DNA of 64,000 bases, from NCBI RefSeq assembly GCF_002157355.1, contig NZ_LYMK01000005.1, forward strand, positions 142,290-206,289. Reading direction: 5' to 3'. This document shows positions 8,377-17,412 of this stretch, piece after piece. Numbering within the stretch: position 1 is the first letter of the stretch; every line of letters begins with the position of its first letter. This stretch comes from Variovorax sp. JS1663. Its GTDB lineage: Bacteria > Pseudomonadota > Gammaproteobacteria > Burkholderiales > Burkholderiaceae_C. The notes below the pieces were generated by a model. That model searched no databases. It was not told where the DNA came from and saw nothing but the letters and a program-made list of their open reading frames with translations. Position numbers and translations under genes: made by a program.

Positions 8377-10440
8377 ATGAGCCAGCCCTTACCGACAGCG
8401 CTTCGCGTCGAACGCATCGAACTCAATGCCCCTCCCGTCAACAGCCTGGGTATCGCGCTGCGAAGGCACATCGTCGACGCGGTGCGCGCCGCCGAGGCAG
8501 ATCCCGAAGTCGCGGCGATCGTGCTCATCGGCAACGACAAAGCCTTCTCGGCTGGTGCCGACGTTTCCGAGTTCGGCACGCCGCTGCAGTTTGAAACACC
8601 CATGCTGCGCGATGTCATCGCCACCCTGGAAGGCTGCTCGAAGCCGGTGGTGGCCGCCATCTCGGGTGTCGCCCTGGGTGGTGGGCTGGAGCTGGCCCTG
8701 GGCTGCCATGCCCGCGTGGCCCTGGCATCGGCCCGCCTGGGCACGCCGGAAATCCAGCTGGGCCTGATCCCCGGTTCGGGGGCGACCCAGAAGCTGCCGC
8801 GGCTGATGGGGCCCGAGAAAGCCCTGGCGATGATGCTCTCGGGCCAGCCCCAGGCGGCCGCCGACCTCTCGGCCTCCGGCCTGCTGGACCAAGTGGTGTC
8901 GCAAGATCTGTGGGCAGCGGCCTCCGCACTGGCCCTGGCGCTGGCACAGGACGGCAAGGTCCTGCCTCGGGCACGGGACCGCAGCGTCGATGCCGCGGCC
9001 TGCCAGGCCGCGGTCGATCAGGCGTCCGCCCGCTTCAACCCGCGCCAGCGCGCCCAGCCTTCCTACCAGGCCCTGCTGGACGCGGTGCAGGCCAGCGCGC
9101 TGCCGTTCGACGCCGGCATGCAGCGCGAGCGCGAACTGTTCCTCTCGCTGATGCAGAGCGGCGAAGCCGCCGCCTTGCGCTACCAGTTCCGGGTCCAGCG
9201 CGAATCGGCCAAACTGCCAGCCCACCTTTCGGCCGAGCCCCGTGCGTTGGAGCGCGTGGCCGTCATCGGCGCCGGCACCATGGGCTCGGGCATCGCCATC
9301 GCCGCGCTGGAAGCCGGCTTGCAGGTCTGCCTGCTGGAGCAGTCGGGCGATGCGCTGGCGCGCGGTTCGGCGCGCATCGCCGAGCACTTCGCCTCGCGCG
9401 TGAAGGCCGGCAAGGTGGACTCGGCCAAAGCCGAGCGCCTGCTGGGCTGCCTGACGGCGACGCTGGAGTGGTCGGCGCTGCAGGCAACCGATGTGGTGAT
9501 CGAGGCGGTTTTTGAAGACCTGGCGGTCAAGCAGTCGGTGTTCCGTCAGATCGACCAGCACGCCCGGCCGGGTGCGGTGCTGGCCACCAACACCTCGTAC
9601 CTCGACATTGATGCGATTGCCTCGGCCACTGCCCGGGCCCAGGACGTGGTGGGCTTGCACTTTTTCAGTCCGGCCAACGTCATGAAGTTGCTGGAGGTGG
9701 TGCAAGGCCGCGACAGCGCGCCCGACGTCATCGCCACCGGCATGGCCCTGGGGCGCCAGCTCAAGAAGACGCCCATCCTCTGTGGCAACGCCTTCGGTTT
9801 CATTGGCAACCGCATCTACAACGCCTACCGCAAGCAGTGCGAGTTCATGCTGGAAGACGGGGCCTGGCCGGAAGAGGTGGACTGGGCCCTGACCGACTTC
9901 GGCTTCGCCATGGGGCCGTTCGCCGTGGCCGATCTCTCGGGCCTGGACATCGCCTGGCGCATGCGGCAGGCCGGCGCCGCCACCCGCGACCCGAGGGAGC
10001 GTTATGTGCACATCCTCGACCGCCTGTGCGAGATGGGCCGCATGGGGCGCAAGACCCAGGCGGGCTACTACACCTACACCGACGGCAAGGCTAGCCCCGC
10101 CACCGATGAGGTGGTGCGTGGCGTCATCGCGCAGGCCTCGGCCGCGCGCAGCATCGAGCGCTCGCCTCTGTCGGCCGAGACGATCCAGCGCCGAGCCCTG
10201 CTGGCCATGGTGAACGAAGCCGCGCTGTTGTTCAGCGAAGGGGTGGCGCACCGCGCGGGCGACATCGACGTCGTCCTGGTAAACGGCTACGGCTTCCCGT
10301 CATGGGTGGGCGGCCCCGTTTACTGGGCCCGCACCCAGCCACGGGACCGGCTGGAGCAGGAACTGGATCGCCTCGTCGCGGCCAACGGCTATGGCGCGGT
10401 GCGCGCCACGCCGGCCATGCTGGACCTACTGCTCGGCTGA
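8377..10440 (+). CDS. Bifunctional enoyl-CoA hydratase / 3-hydroxyacyl-CoA dehydrogenase (FadJ/PimF type)
   Basis: About 687 residues from the ATG at 8377; a GTG at 8365 would add four. Residues 1-190 are a crotonase domain with the oxyanion segment GGGLELALGCHARVA and PEIQLGLIPGSG, which together carry both expected glutamates. From about 290 there is a 3-hydroxyacyl-CoA dehydrogenase domain with NAD-binding VIGAGTMGSGIAIAALEAG and the catalytic HFFSPANVM His segment, then the C-terminal dimerisation domains. It hydrates the enoyl-CoA and oxidises the 3-hydroxyacyl-CoA, the two middle beta-oxidation steps. It follows the CoA-transferase by 16 bp. Confidence 0.95.
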   Translation: MSQPLPTALRVERIELNAPPVNSLGIALRRHIVDAVRAAEADPEVAAIVLIGNDKAFSAGADVSEFGTPLQFETPMLRDVIATLEGCSKPVVAAISGVALGGGLELALGCHARVALASARLGTPEIQLGLIPGSGATQKLPRLMGPEKALAMMLSGQPQAAADLSASGLLDQVVSQDLWAAASALALALAQDGKVLPRARDRSVDAAACQAAVDQASARFNPRQRAQPSYQALLDAVQASALPFDAGMQRERELFLSLMQSGEAAALRYQFRVQRESAKLPAHLSAEPRALERVAVIGAGTMGSGIAIAALEAGLQVCLLEQSGDALARGSARIAEHFASRVKAGKVDSAKAERLLGCLTATLEWSALQATDVVIEAVFEDLAVKQSVFRQIDQHARPGAVLATNTSYLDIDAIASATARAQDVVGLHFFSPANVMKLLEVVQGRDSAPDVIATGMALGRQLKKTPILCGNAFGFIGNRIYNAYRKQCEFMLEDGAWPEEVDWALTDFGFAMGPFAVADLSGLDIAWRMRQAGAATRDPRERYVHILDRLCEMGRMGRKTQAGYYTYTDGKASPATDEVVRGVIAQASAARSIERSPLSAETIQRRALLAMVNEAALLFSEGVAHRAGDIDVVLVNGYGFPSWVGGPVYWARTQPRDRLEQELDRLVAANGYGAVRATPAMLDLLLG

Positions 10441-10488
10441 GCGCAGCCCTTTTGCTTCCTTCTTTTTCCCCTTCACTTGATGCCTGTC

Positions 10489-11697
10489 ATGACCACTTCC
10501 CAAGCCTTCATCTGTGACGCTATCCGCACCCCCTTCGGCCGTTACGGTGGTGCACTGTCTTCCGTTCGAGCCGACGACCTCGGCGCCGTGCCCTTGCGCG
10601 CCCTCATGACGCGCAATCCCAGTGTTGACTGGGCTGCGGTGACTGACATCATCTTTGGCTGCGCCAACCAGGCCGGTGAAGACAACCGCAATGTGGCGCG
10701 CATGAGCGGATTGCTGGCAGGACTACCACTTGAAGTGCCAGGATCGACCGTCAACCGCCTGTGTGGTTCTGGCTTGGATGCCATCGGTACCGCAGCTCGC
10801 GCCATCAAAGCCGGTGAAGCCGGCTTGATGATCGCCGGCGGTGTCGAGAGCATGAGCCGAGCGCCCTTCGTCATGCCCAAGGCCGAAAGCGCGTTTTCCC
10901 GTAACAACGCTGTCTATGACACCACCATCGGCTGGCGCTTCGTCAACAAGCTGATGAAAGCGCAGTACGGCGTCGACTCCATGCCCGAAACCGCCGAGAA
11001 CGTAGCGTCGGACTTCCAGATCGAGCGCGAAGCGCAGGACCGCATGGCCCTGGCCAGCCAGATGAAGGCCGTGGCAGCGATCAAGGCCGGCCACCTGGCG
11101 CGCGAAATCTGTGCCGTGAGCATCCCACAGAAAAAGGGCGATGCCGTGCTGGTGGACACCGATGAACACCCGCGCGAAACCAGTCTGGAAATCCTGGCCA
11201 AACTCAAAGGTGTGGTGCGCCCGGACGGCACGGTGACCGCGGGCAACGCCAGCGGCGTGAACGACGGCGCCTGCGCGCTGCTGCTGGCCGACGAAGCCAC
11301 GGCTGCGAAGAATGGGCTGACACCCAGGGCCCGCATCGTCGGCATGGCCACGGCCGGCGTGGCCCCGCGCATCATGGGCATCGGCCCGGCGCCGGCCACG
11401 CAGAAAGTGCTCGCGCTCACCGGCCTGACGCTGGAGCAGCTGGACGTGATCGAACTCAACGAAGCCTTTGCGGCGCAAGGTCTGGCCGTGCTGCGCCAGC
11501 TGGGCCTGTCGGACGACGACGCACGCGTCAACGCCTGGGGCGGCGCCATCGCGCTGGGCCACCCGCTGGGCGCCAGCGGTGCGCGTCTGGCCACCACGGC
11601 GGTCAATCGCTTGCACGCCACCGGCGGACGCTACGCGCTGTGCACCATGTGCATCGGCGTGGGGCAGGGCATTGCCTTGATCGTCGAACGCGTCTGA
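10489..11697 (+). CDS. Thiolase, 3-oxoadipyl-CoA thiolase (PcaF/PaaJ) type
   Basis: About 402 residues. The nucleophilic Cys lies in [10 protein letters not shown] near residue 90, and the second active-site pair in [15 protein letters not shown] and [10 protein letters not shown] near the C-terminus. Stretches such as [13 protein letters not shown] (here [13 protein letters not shown]) and DTTIGWRF with [18 protein letters not shown] are the ones I associate with 3-oxoadipyl-CoA thiolases rather than with general FadA. That makes a C6 dicarboxylyl-CoA a likely intermediate, cleaved to succinyl-CoA and acetyl-CoA. ATGs at 10480 and 10489 are both possible; 10489 gives the usual N-terminus. 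Confidence 0.92.
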   Translation: MTTSQAFICDAIRTPFGRYGGALSSVRADDLGAVPLRALMTRNPSVDWAAVTDIIFGCANQAGEDNRNVARMSGLLAGLPLEVPGSTVNRLCGSGLDAIGTAARAIKAGEAGLMIAGGVESMSRAPFVMPKAESAFSRNNAVYDTTIGWRFVNKLMKAQYGVDSMPETAENVASDFQIEREAQDRMALASQMKAVAAIKAGHLAREICAVSIPQKKGDAVLVDTDEHPRETSLEILAKLKGVVRPDGTVTAGNASGVNDGACALLLADEATAAKNGLTPRARIVGMATAGVAPRIMGIGPAPATQKVLALTGLTLEQLDVIELNEAFAAQGLAVLRQLGLSDDDARVNAWGGAIALGHPLGASGARLATTAVNRLHATGGRYALCTMCIGVGQGIALIVERV

Positions 11698-11710
11698 AGG
11701 GATCCACACC

Positions 11711-12460
11711 ATGAAAATCATCGTCCCCGTCAAACGCGTGGTGGACTACAACGTCAAGGTGCGCGTCAAGAGCGACGGCACCGGCGTGGACATCGCCAAC
11801 GTCAAGATGAGCATGAACCCGTTTGACGAGATCGCAGTGGAAGAAGCCGTGCGCCTGAAGGAGAAAGGTGCGGCCACCGAGGTCATCGCCGTTTCCTGCG
11901 GCGTGGCCCAGTGCCAGGAAACCCTGCGCACGGCCATGGCCATCGGTGCCGACCGCGCCATCCTGGTCGAGACCGATGTCGAGCTGCAGCCCCTGGCCGT
12001 GGCCAAGCTGCTCAAGGCCCTGGTGGACAAGGAACAACCGGGTCTGATCATCCTGGGCAAGCAGGCGATCGACGACGACGCCAACCAGACCGGCCAGATG
12101 CTGGCGGCCCTGGCCGACCTGCCGCAGGCCACCTTCGCATCCAAAGTGGAAGTCGCTGGTGACAAGGCCAAGGTCACCCGCGAAATCGATGGTGGCCTGG
12201 AGACGCTGGAAGTCTCGCTGCCGGCCGTGGTCACCACCGACCTGCGCCTGAACGAGCCGCGTTATGTGACGCTGCCCAACATCATGAAGGCCAAGAAGAA
12301 GCCGCTGGAGACTGTCAAGCCGGCCGACCTCGGTGTCGATGTGGCGCCGCGCCTGAAGACTCTGAAGGTCGCCGAACCGGCCAAGCGCGGCGCCGGCGTG
12401 AAGGTGCCCGATGTGACCGCCCTGGTGGACAAGCTCAAGAACGAAGCCAAAGTGATCTGA
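11711..12460 (+). CDS. etfB: Electron transfer flavoprotein, beta subunit
   Basis: 249 residues, standard size. It opens with [20 protein letters not shown] and carries [16 protein letters not shown] and [16 protein letters not shown], all diagnostic of EtfB, which binds AMP and couples with EtfA. It accepts electrons from acyl-CoA dehydrogenase and hands them to ETF:quinone oxidoreductase. It lies 13 bp after the thiolase and 12 bp before etfA. A dedicated etf pair inside a catabolic cluster is consistent with a self-sufficient, mobile pathway. Confidence 0.97.
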   Translation: MKIIVPVKRVVDYNVKVRVKSDGTGVDIANVKMSMNPFDEIAVEEAVRLKEKGAATEVIAVSCGVAQCQETLRTAMAIGADRAILVETDVELQPLAVAKLLKALVDKEQPGLIILGKQAIDDDANQTGQMLAALADLPQATFASKVEVAGDKAKVTREIDGGLETLEVSLPAVVTTDLRLNEPRYVTLPNIMKAKKKPLETVKPADLGVDVAPRLKTLKVAEPAKRGAGVKVPDVTALVDKLKNEAKVI

Positions 12461-12472
12461 GGAAGAAACAAC

Positions 12473-13402
12473 ATGACCGCACTCGTCATTGCCGAACACG
12501 ACAACGCCGCCATCAAGGGCGCGACCCTCAACACCGTGTCCGCCGCCGCTGCCTGCGGCGGTGACGTGCACGTGCTGGTGGCCGGCCACAACGCCGCTGC
12601 CGCTGCAGCCGCCGCCGCCCAGATCGCCGGTGTCGCCAAAGTCATCCACGCCGATGGCGAAGGCTTCGCCCACGGCCTGGCCGAAAACGTCGCCGCCCAG
12701 GTGCTGGCCATCGCCAATGCCTACAGCCACATCCTGTTCCCTGCCACGGCCGGCGGCAAGAACGTGGCTCCGCGCGTGGCCGCCAAGCTCGACGTCGCGC
12801 AGATCAGCGACATCACCAAGGTCATCAGCCAAGATACCTTCGAGCGCCCCATCTACGCCGGCAACGCCATCGCCACCGTGCAGAGCGGCGACGCCACCAA
12901 AGTCATCACCGTGCGCACCACCGGCTTCGACCCGGCAGGCCAGGGTGGATCGGCCGCCGTGGAACCGGTTGCGGCCGCAGCGGGCAACGGCAAGAGCAGC
13001 TACCTGGGCAGCGAAATCGCCAAGAGCGACCGCCCGGAACTGACGGCGGCCAAGATCATCGTCAGCGGTGGCCGTGCGCTGGGCAGCAGCGAGAAGTTCA
13101 ACGAAGTGATGACCCCGCTGGCCGACAAGCTGGGCGCGGCCATCGGTGCCAGCCGCGCGGCGGTGGACGCGGGCTACGCCCCGAACGACCTGCAGGTGGG
13201 TCAGACGGGCAAGATCGTGGCGCCGCAGCTGTACATCGCCGCGGGCATCTCGGGTGCGATCCAGCACCTGGCGGGCATGAAGGATTCGAAGGTGATCGTG
13301 GCGATCAACAAGGACCCCGAGGCGCCGATCTTCAGCGTGGCCGACTACGGCCTGGAGGCCGACCTGTTCACCGCTGTGCCCGAGCTGGTGGTAGCGATTT
13401 AA
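12473..13402 (+). CDS. etfA: Electron transfer flavoprotein, alpha subunit
   Basis: 309 residues. An Ala-rich N-terminal domain ([19 protein letters not shown]) is followed by the C-terminal FAD-binding domain with [33 protein letters not shown] and [12 protein letters not shown], and the terminal DLFTAVPEL. It forms the FAD-bearing heterodimer with EtfB. GGAAGAAACAAC precedes the ATG. It is the last gene of the apparent beta-oxidation operon; a LysR gene in the same direction begins 47 bp later with no evident terminator between. Confidence 0.97.
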   Translation: MTALVIAEHDNAAIKGATLNTVSAAAACGGDVHVLVAGHNAAAAAAAAAQIAGVAKVIHADGEGFAHGLAENVAAQVLAIANAYSHILFPATAGGKNVAPRVAAKLDVAQISDITKVISQDTFERPIYAGNAIATVQSGDATKVITVRTTGFDPAGQGGSAAVEPVAAAAGNGKSSYLGSEIAKSDRPELTAAKIIVSGGRALGSSEKFNEVMTPLADKLGAAIGASRAAVDAGYAPNDLQVGQTGKIVAPQLYIAAGISGAIQHLAGMKDSKVIVAINKDPEAPIFSVADYGLEADLFTAVPELVVAI

Positions 13403-13449
13403 GAACAGAAGTAGCTTGAAGCAGAAAATGAAAACATTCAGGGAAAACA

Positions 13450-14382
13450 ATGGAACTGAGGCACCTTCGGTGCTTCTTGGCGGTCGCTCAGGAACTGCAC
13501 TTCGCCAGAGCCGCTGAGAAGCTTCACATTGAACAGTCGCCACTTTCGCGGGCGATCAAGGAACTGGAAGAAGAGCTGGGGGTCCGCCTCTTCGACCGCA
13601 ACACCCGCAGCACGCGCCTGACCCGTTCTGGTCAGGTCTTCATGGATCACGTGCCACGCGTGTTCGCTGCGCTGACCCAGGCTCGTGACAGCGTACGGGC
13701 CGTGTCGGCCGGTTACCAGAGGCAGTTGCGCATCGCGCTGTCCGAAGACATCTCGCAGGCCCGTCTCACTGCATTGCTATCGGGTTGCCGTGAAGAGGAG
13801 CCAGATACGGAAATCCGCCTATACGAGGTTCCGCTGGCGCAGCAGATCAAGGGCCTCGAATCCGACTTGTATGACTTGGGGTTTTCCCAATGGACGGATG
13901 TCGGCGAGGCTCTGTCTGCTGTGCCGGCATGGAGCGACACGATAGTGGTGGTGATGCCTTTGCGTCACCCCTTGTTGGCCTACGAGAAACCGCCGCTGAA
14001 CGAGGTCCTGCGCTACCCACTGGTGCTGTGCGACCCTGAGGTCTGCGAGGGCTGCTGTCGCCAGCTGGACCGGGTACTTCGCGCGACTGACATGGAGCCC
14101 ATCGTGGCTGAGCGAGTCGCCAGTCACGACCTCATGGTGACGCTAGTGGCAGCGGGATACGGGTTGGGCTTTTCGACAGAGGCACACGTATCAACCAGCA
14201 GCCACCCAGAAATCGTCACCAGGCCATTGGCAGGCCGCACACCGTTGCTGACCACCTACCTGATCCACCGTATCGGTGACCCGTCTGAGACCTTGCGACG
14301 TTTCGTAGAAAGAGCACTCATAAACGCGCCGGATCGGCCGGCCAATGATGCTCAGGACACTTCACCAGGGAGTACGACATGA
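13450..14382 (+). CDS. LysR-type regulator, probable TraR of the ICE transfer module
   Basis: 310 residues. Winged HTH at residues 1-60 (MELRHLRCFLAVAQELHFARAAEKL), then an effector-binding domain with an unusual Cys-rich patch (DPEVCEGCCRQ) near residue 200. In Tn4371-type ICEs a LysR gene called traR stands just before traG-trb; the position and direction here match. It overlaps the next gene by ATGA, so the lipoprotein is translationally coupled to it. The regulatory target (transfer genes) is inferred from position. Confidence 0.85.
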   Translation: MELRHLRCFLAVAQELHFARAAEKLHIEQSPLSRAIKELEEELGVRLFDRNTRSTRLTRSGQVFMDHVPRVFAALTQARDSVRAVSAGYQRQLRIALSEDISQARLTALLSGCREEEPDTEIRLYEVPLAQQIKGLESDLYDLGFSQWTDVGEALSAVPAWSDTIVVVMPLRHPLLAYEKPPLNEVLRYPLVLCDPEVCEGCCRQLDRVLRATDMEPIVAERVASHDLMVTLVAAGYGLGFSTEAHVSTSSHPEIVTRPLAGRTPLLTTYLIHRIGDPSETLRRFVERALINAPDRPANDAQDTSPGSTT

Positions 14383-14648
14383 AAAAGCTTCACAAATGGA
14401 AAGCAGCCTTGGCAGTTACCTCGGCCACCCTCCTTCTGTCGGCCTGCGGCAAGCAGCAGCCCACTGATTCGCTGGAATCGTTTATGGCCGATCCAGAACG
14501 GTTGAAGCTGCTGAGAGAGCAGTGCAAGACCGAGCGCACGAAACTGGGCGACGAACTTTGTGACCGCGTGGCCGAGGCCTCGAAGCGACGATTTTTCGGG
14601 GACGGCAAGGTGCCGTACAACCCACCCAAGGAATCGCCCAAGTTCTGA
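14379..14648 (+). CDS. Small lipoprotein, EexN-like (possible entry exclusion)
   Basis: 89 residues. A lysine-rich start, hydrophobic core and lipobox LLSAC (Cys at about residue 23) mark a lipoprotein. The mature part has SLESFMADPERLKLLREQCK followed by a second Cys in GDELCDRVAEA, which resembles the EexN family of plasmid and ICE exclusion lipoproteins: a W/F-x-x-x-P-E/R-L helix and two cysteines. Coupled by ATGA to the LysR gene and placed before traG, where Tn4371 relatives carry traF. Probable role: block entry of a second copy of the element. Moderate confidence because the protein is short and divergent. Confidence 0.65.
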   Translation: MKKLHKWKAALAVTSATLLLSACGKQQPTDSLESFMADPERLKLLREQCKTERTKLGDELCDRVAEASKRRFFGDGKVPYNPPKESPKF

Positions 14649-14822
14649 ACTTGCGTTCGTGGCCACACTCGGTGGCACTCATCTCGCGCATGGAAGCGGT
14701 GCTAAGCGCATCGTTTCAGGGAGCCATGACACGCGGCAGCACGCTGCCACTTGCATTCTTGCAGGCCGAGTTGCGAGCCTGTCGATTTCGGACTTTGACC
14801 CACCGATAGCCAGCCTTGATGC

Positions 14823-14858
14823 TCATGCGTGCGGCACACCTTCGTGCCGCGCGCATGG
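14823..14858 (+). promoter_or_regulatory. Long stem-loop in the leader of traG
   Basis: A stem of 15 bp (two G-T wobbles, no bulge) with a 6-nt loop; the core arms are ATGCGTGCGGCAC and GTGCCGCGCGCAT. It ends 34 bp before the GTG start of traG, inside the 244-bp gap between the lipoprotein gene and traG, the only sizeable non-coding stretch of the transfer module. It could be an attenuator, a terminator for the traR transcript (no U-tract) or a protein site. Confidence 0.5.
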
Positions 14859-14892
14859 CTCCGCATGGCGGGCCACAGAATCGGAGGTCAAG

Positions 14893-16915
14893 GTGCAGGC
14901 TCAGGGCAAAAGCCACCAGGGGGTTCTCTACGGTCAGATCGCGGCGGTTCTGGGCGTCGTCGTGGTCGGCGTGTGGGGTGCAACCCAGTGGACCGCTACG
15001 GCACTCGGCCATCAGGCGCGTCTGGGCACTCCGTGGTTCGAGGCCTTCGGCTCGCCGGTCTACCATCCCTGGCGCCTTTTCGAATGGTGGTTCTTCTTCG
15101 ACGCCTACGCACCCGATGTCTTCGACGTGGGCGGCGCGATAGCAGGCGGCAGCGGCCTGGCCTCGGTGGGCGTGGCGGTGGGTATGTCGGTCTGGCGCTC
15201 GCGGCAGTCGCGACTGGTCACCACCTACGGAACCGCCCGCTGGGCCACGGCAGATGACGTGCGCCAGGCGGGCCTGAACCGCCCCGGCGGAGTGTTCCTC
15301 GGCCAGCATGGTGAGCACTACCTGCGCCATGACGGGCCGGAACACGTGCTGGCGTTTGCGCCCACACGTTCGGGCAAGGGCGTCGGCCTGGTGGTGCCCA
15401 CGCTGTTGTCGTGGCCCGGCTCGGCCGTCATCCACGACATCAAGGGCGAGAACTGGCAGTTGACGGCCGGCTGGCGCTCGCGCTTCTCGCACTGCCTGCT
15501 GTTCAACCCCACCGATGCGCGATCGGCCGCATACAACCCCCCTGCTGGAGGTTCGACGTGGTGAACACGAAGTGCGCGACGTGCAGAACATCGCTGACAT
15601 CCTGGTGGACCCGGAGGGCGCACTGGAGCGCCGCAATCATTGGGAGAAGACTTCGCACGCGCTGCTGGTGGGGGCCATCCTGCACGTGCTCTACGCGGGC
15701 GAAGACAAGACGCTGCGCGGCGTGGCCAACTTCCTGTCCGATCCGGCCTGCCCTTTCGAGGTGACGCTGCACCGGATGATGACGACGCCTCACCTGGCGA
15801 ACGCGCAAGGCGGTGGCCCGCACCCCGTCGTCGCATCCGCCGCGCGCGAGGTGCTCAACAAGAGTGAGAACGAGCGCTCGGGTGTGCTCTCCACCGCGAT
15901 GAGCTTCCTGGGTCTATACCGCGACCCGACGGTGGCCAAGGTGACCTCCCGCTGCGACTGGCGCATTGCCGACCTGATCTCGACCGCGCACCCGGTGTCG
16001 CTGTACCTGGTGGTGCCGCCCTCCGACATCAGCCGTACCAAGCCGTTGATCCGGTTGATCCTGAATCAGGTGGGACGGCGGCTGACCGAGTCGCTGGATG
16101 GCTCCGACGGCATCGCGCGACGGCACAAGCTGCTGCTGATGCTCGACGAGTTCCCGGCGCTGGGTCGTCTTGACTTCTTCGAGACCGCGCTGGCCTTCAT
16201 GGCGGGCTACGGCATCCGCAGCTTCCTGATCGCGCAGAGCCTGAACCAGATCGACAAGGCCTACGGCCAGAACCACTCGATCCTGGACAACTGCCACGTG
16301 CGGGTGACCTTTGCCACCAACGACGAACGCACGGCCAAGCGCATTTCCGAGACACTGGGCACGGCCACCGAGCTGCGCGCCCAGCGCAACTACGCCGGCC
16401 ATCGGCTGGCGCCCTGGCTGGGTCACCTGATGGTCTCGCGCCAGGAGACGGCGCGCCCGCTGCTGACGCCTGGCGAGGTGATGCAGCTGCCACCCGACGA
16501 AGCGGTGGTGATGGTCTCCAGCACGCCACCGGTCAAGGCCCGCAAGCTGCGCTACTACGCCGACGCGAACTTCAAGCGCCGCGTGTTGCCGCCGCCCGTC
16601 CTAATTGCGGGCCCCTACCCCGATGCGCCACCGGTGCGGGCTGACGACTGGGGCGAACTGGCCGCGCCGTTGGCACCTACTGCATCCAACACAGCCTTCA
16701 TGCCTGGCATAGATGCCGACGAAGGCGGTCCCCGCCTGCAGCCAGAACTGACGGAGATTGCGACGCACAGCCCCACGCTCGACGCACTGACCAATGACCT
16801 GGCACTGCTCGATGACGACGACGCCCCCCTGCCCCTCCCCCGCCAGATCGACCCGGCCCCGCAGCGCGCGGCGCGCCTGGCCGCACTCGACCCCGACGAC
16901 GGCATCGCACTATGA
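14893..16915 (+). pseudogene. traG: Conjugal transfer coupling protein TraG/VirD4, interrupted by a 1-bp frameshift
   Basis: Two overlapping frames make one TraG of about 673 residues. Frame 1 starts at a GTG (14893) preceded by GGAGGT; it has two N-terminal membrane segments and Walker A APTRSGKG near residue 155. It goes out of frame in a run of six C (15537-15542). Removing one C gives the expected AYNPLLEVRRGEHEVRD and joins frame 2, which holds Walker B LLLMLDEFPALG and runs to 16915. The protein is the inner-membrane ATPase linking the relaxosome to the Trb channel. As written it would stop at 15564 after about 223 residues. Either a true mutation or a homopolymer sequencing error. It overlaps the CopG gene by ATGA. 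Confidence 0.9.
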
Positions 16916-17412
16916 GCCAGTACCGCCTGAACCTGTTCATCCCGCCCGAGCACGCGCGCCGCCTCGAAGAGGTGGCCGCCAAGAAGGGCGTTTCCAAGTC
17001 GTCCATCGTTGCAGCAGCGCTGTCCTCGTGGCTGTCGCCGGACTCGGGCGACCAACGGGAGGCCGCCATCGCCAAGCGGCTGGACCGTCTCTCGCGCCAG
17101 TTCGAGCGGCTGGAGCGCGACCAGAACATCGAGATTGAGACGCTGGCGCTGTTCATCCGCTACTACCTGACCGTCAGCACACCGGTGCCTGAAAGCCATC
17201 AGGATGCGGCCCGCGCACAAGGCAAGGCGCGCTTCGAACAGTTCGTCGAACAACTGAGCCGCCACCTGCTGCGCGGTCGCAGCCTGGTGCGCGACGTGAT
17301 TGAGGAACTGCATCCACAGGAGCAAGGCCTGAACCGGCAACTGGATGAGGCCGCAGCCGCGCCAACTGACAGCGTGGACTCGACCCAACCGAACGAGGGC
17401 CCAACCCCATGA
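16912..17412 (+). CDS. CopG-type ribbon-helix-helix protein of the trb operon
   Basis: 166 residues. The first 45 form a ribbon-helix-helix DNA-binding domain (RLNLFIPPEHARRLEEVAAK, then GVSKSSIVAAAL). The rest is helical and charged (KRLDRLSRQFERLERDQNIE), suggesting oligomerisation. It sits between traG and trbB with ATGA overlaps on both sides, the standard place in Tn4371-like and related ICE modules. Probably a local regulator or accessory factor of transfer; no function is proven for the family that I can state. Confidence 0.88.
   Translation: MSQYRLNLFIPPEHARRLEEVAAKKGVSKSSIVAAALSSWLSPDSGDQREAAIAKRLDRLSRQFERLERDQNIEIETLALFIRYYLTVSTPVPESHQDAARAQGKARFEQFVEQLSRHLLRGRSLVRDVIEELHPQEQGLNRQLDEAAAAPTDSVDSTQPNEGPTP

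Noticed and set aside
7221..8957. A 578-codon minus-strand frame across the CoA-transferase and hydratase genes
   Set aside because: Antisense shadow of two well-supported plus-strand genes in GC-rich DNA; its translation is Arg/His/Gly-rich with no domain.
11603..13543. A 646-codon minus-strand frame over etfB and etfA
   Set aside because: Shadow frame; both Etf genes are unmistakable on the plus strand.
15515..15564. Programmed frameshifting in traG
   Set aside because: No slippery heptamer with a downstream stimulator is evident, and TraG/VirD4 genes are not known for it; a simple C insertion or sequencing error is more likely.
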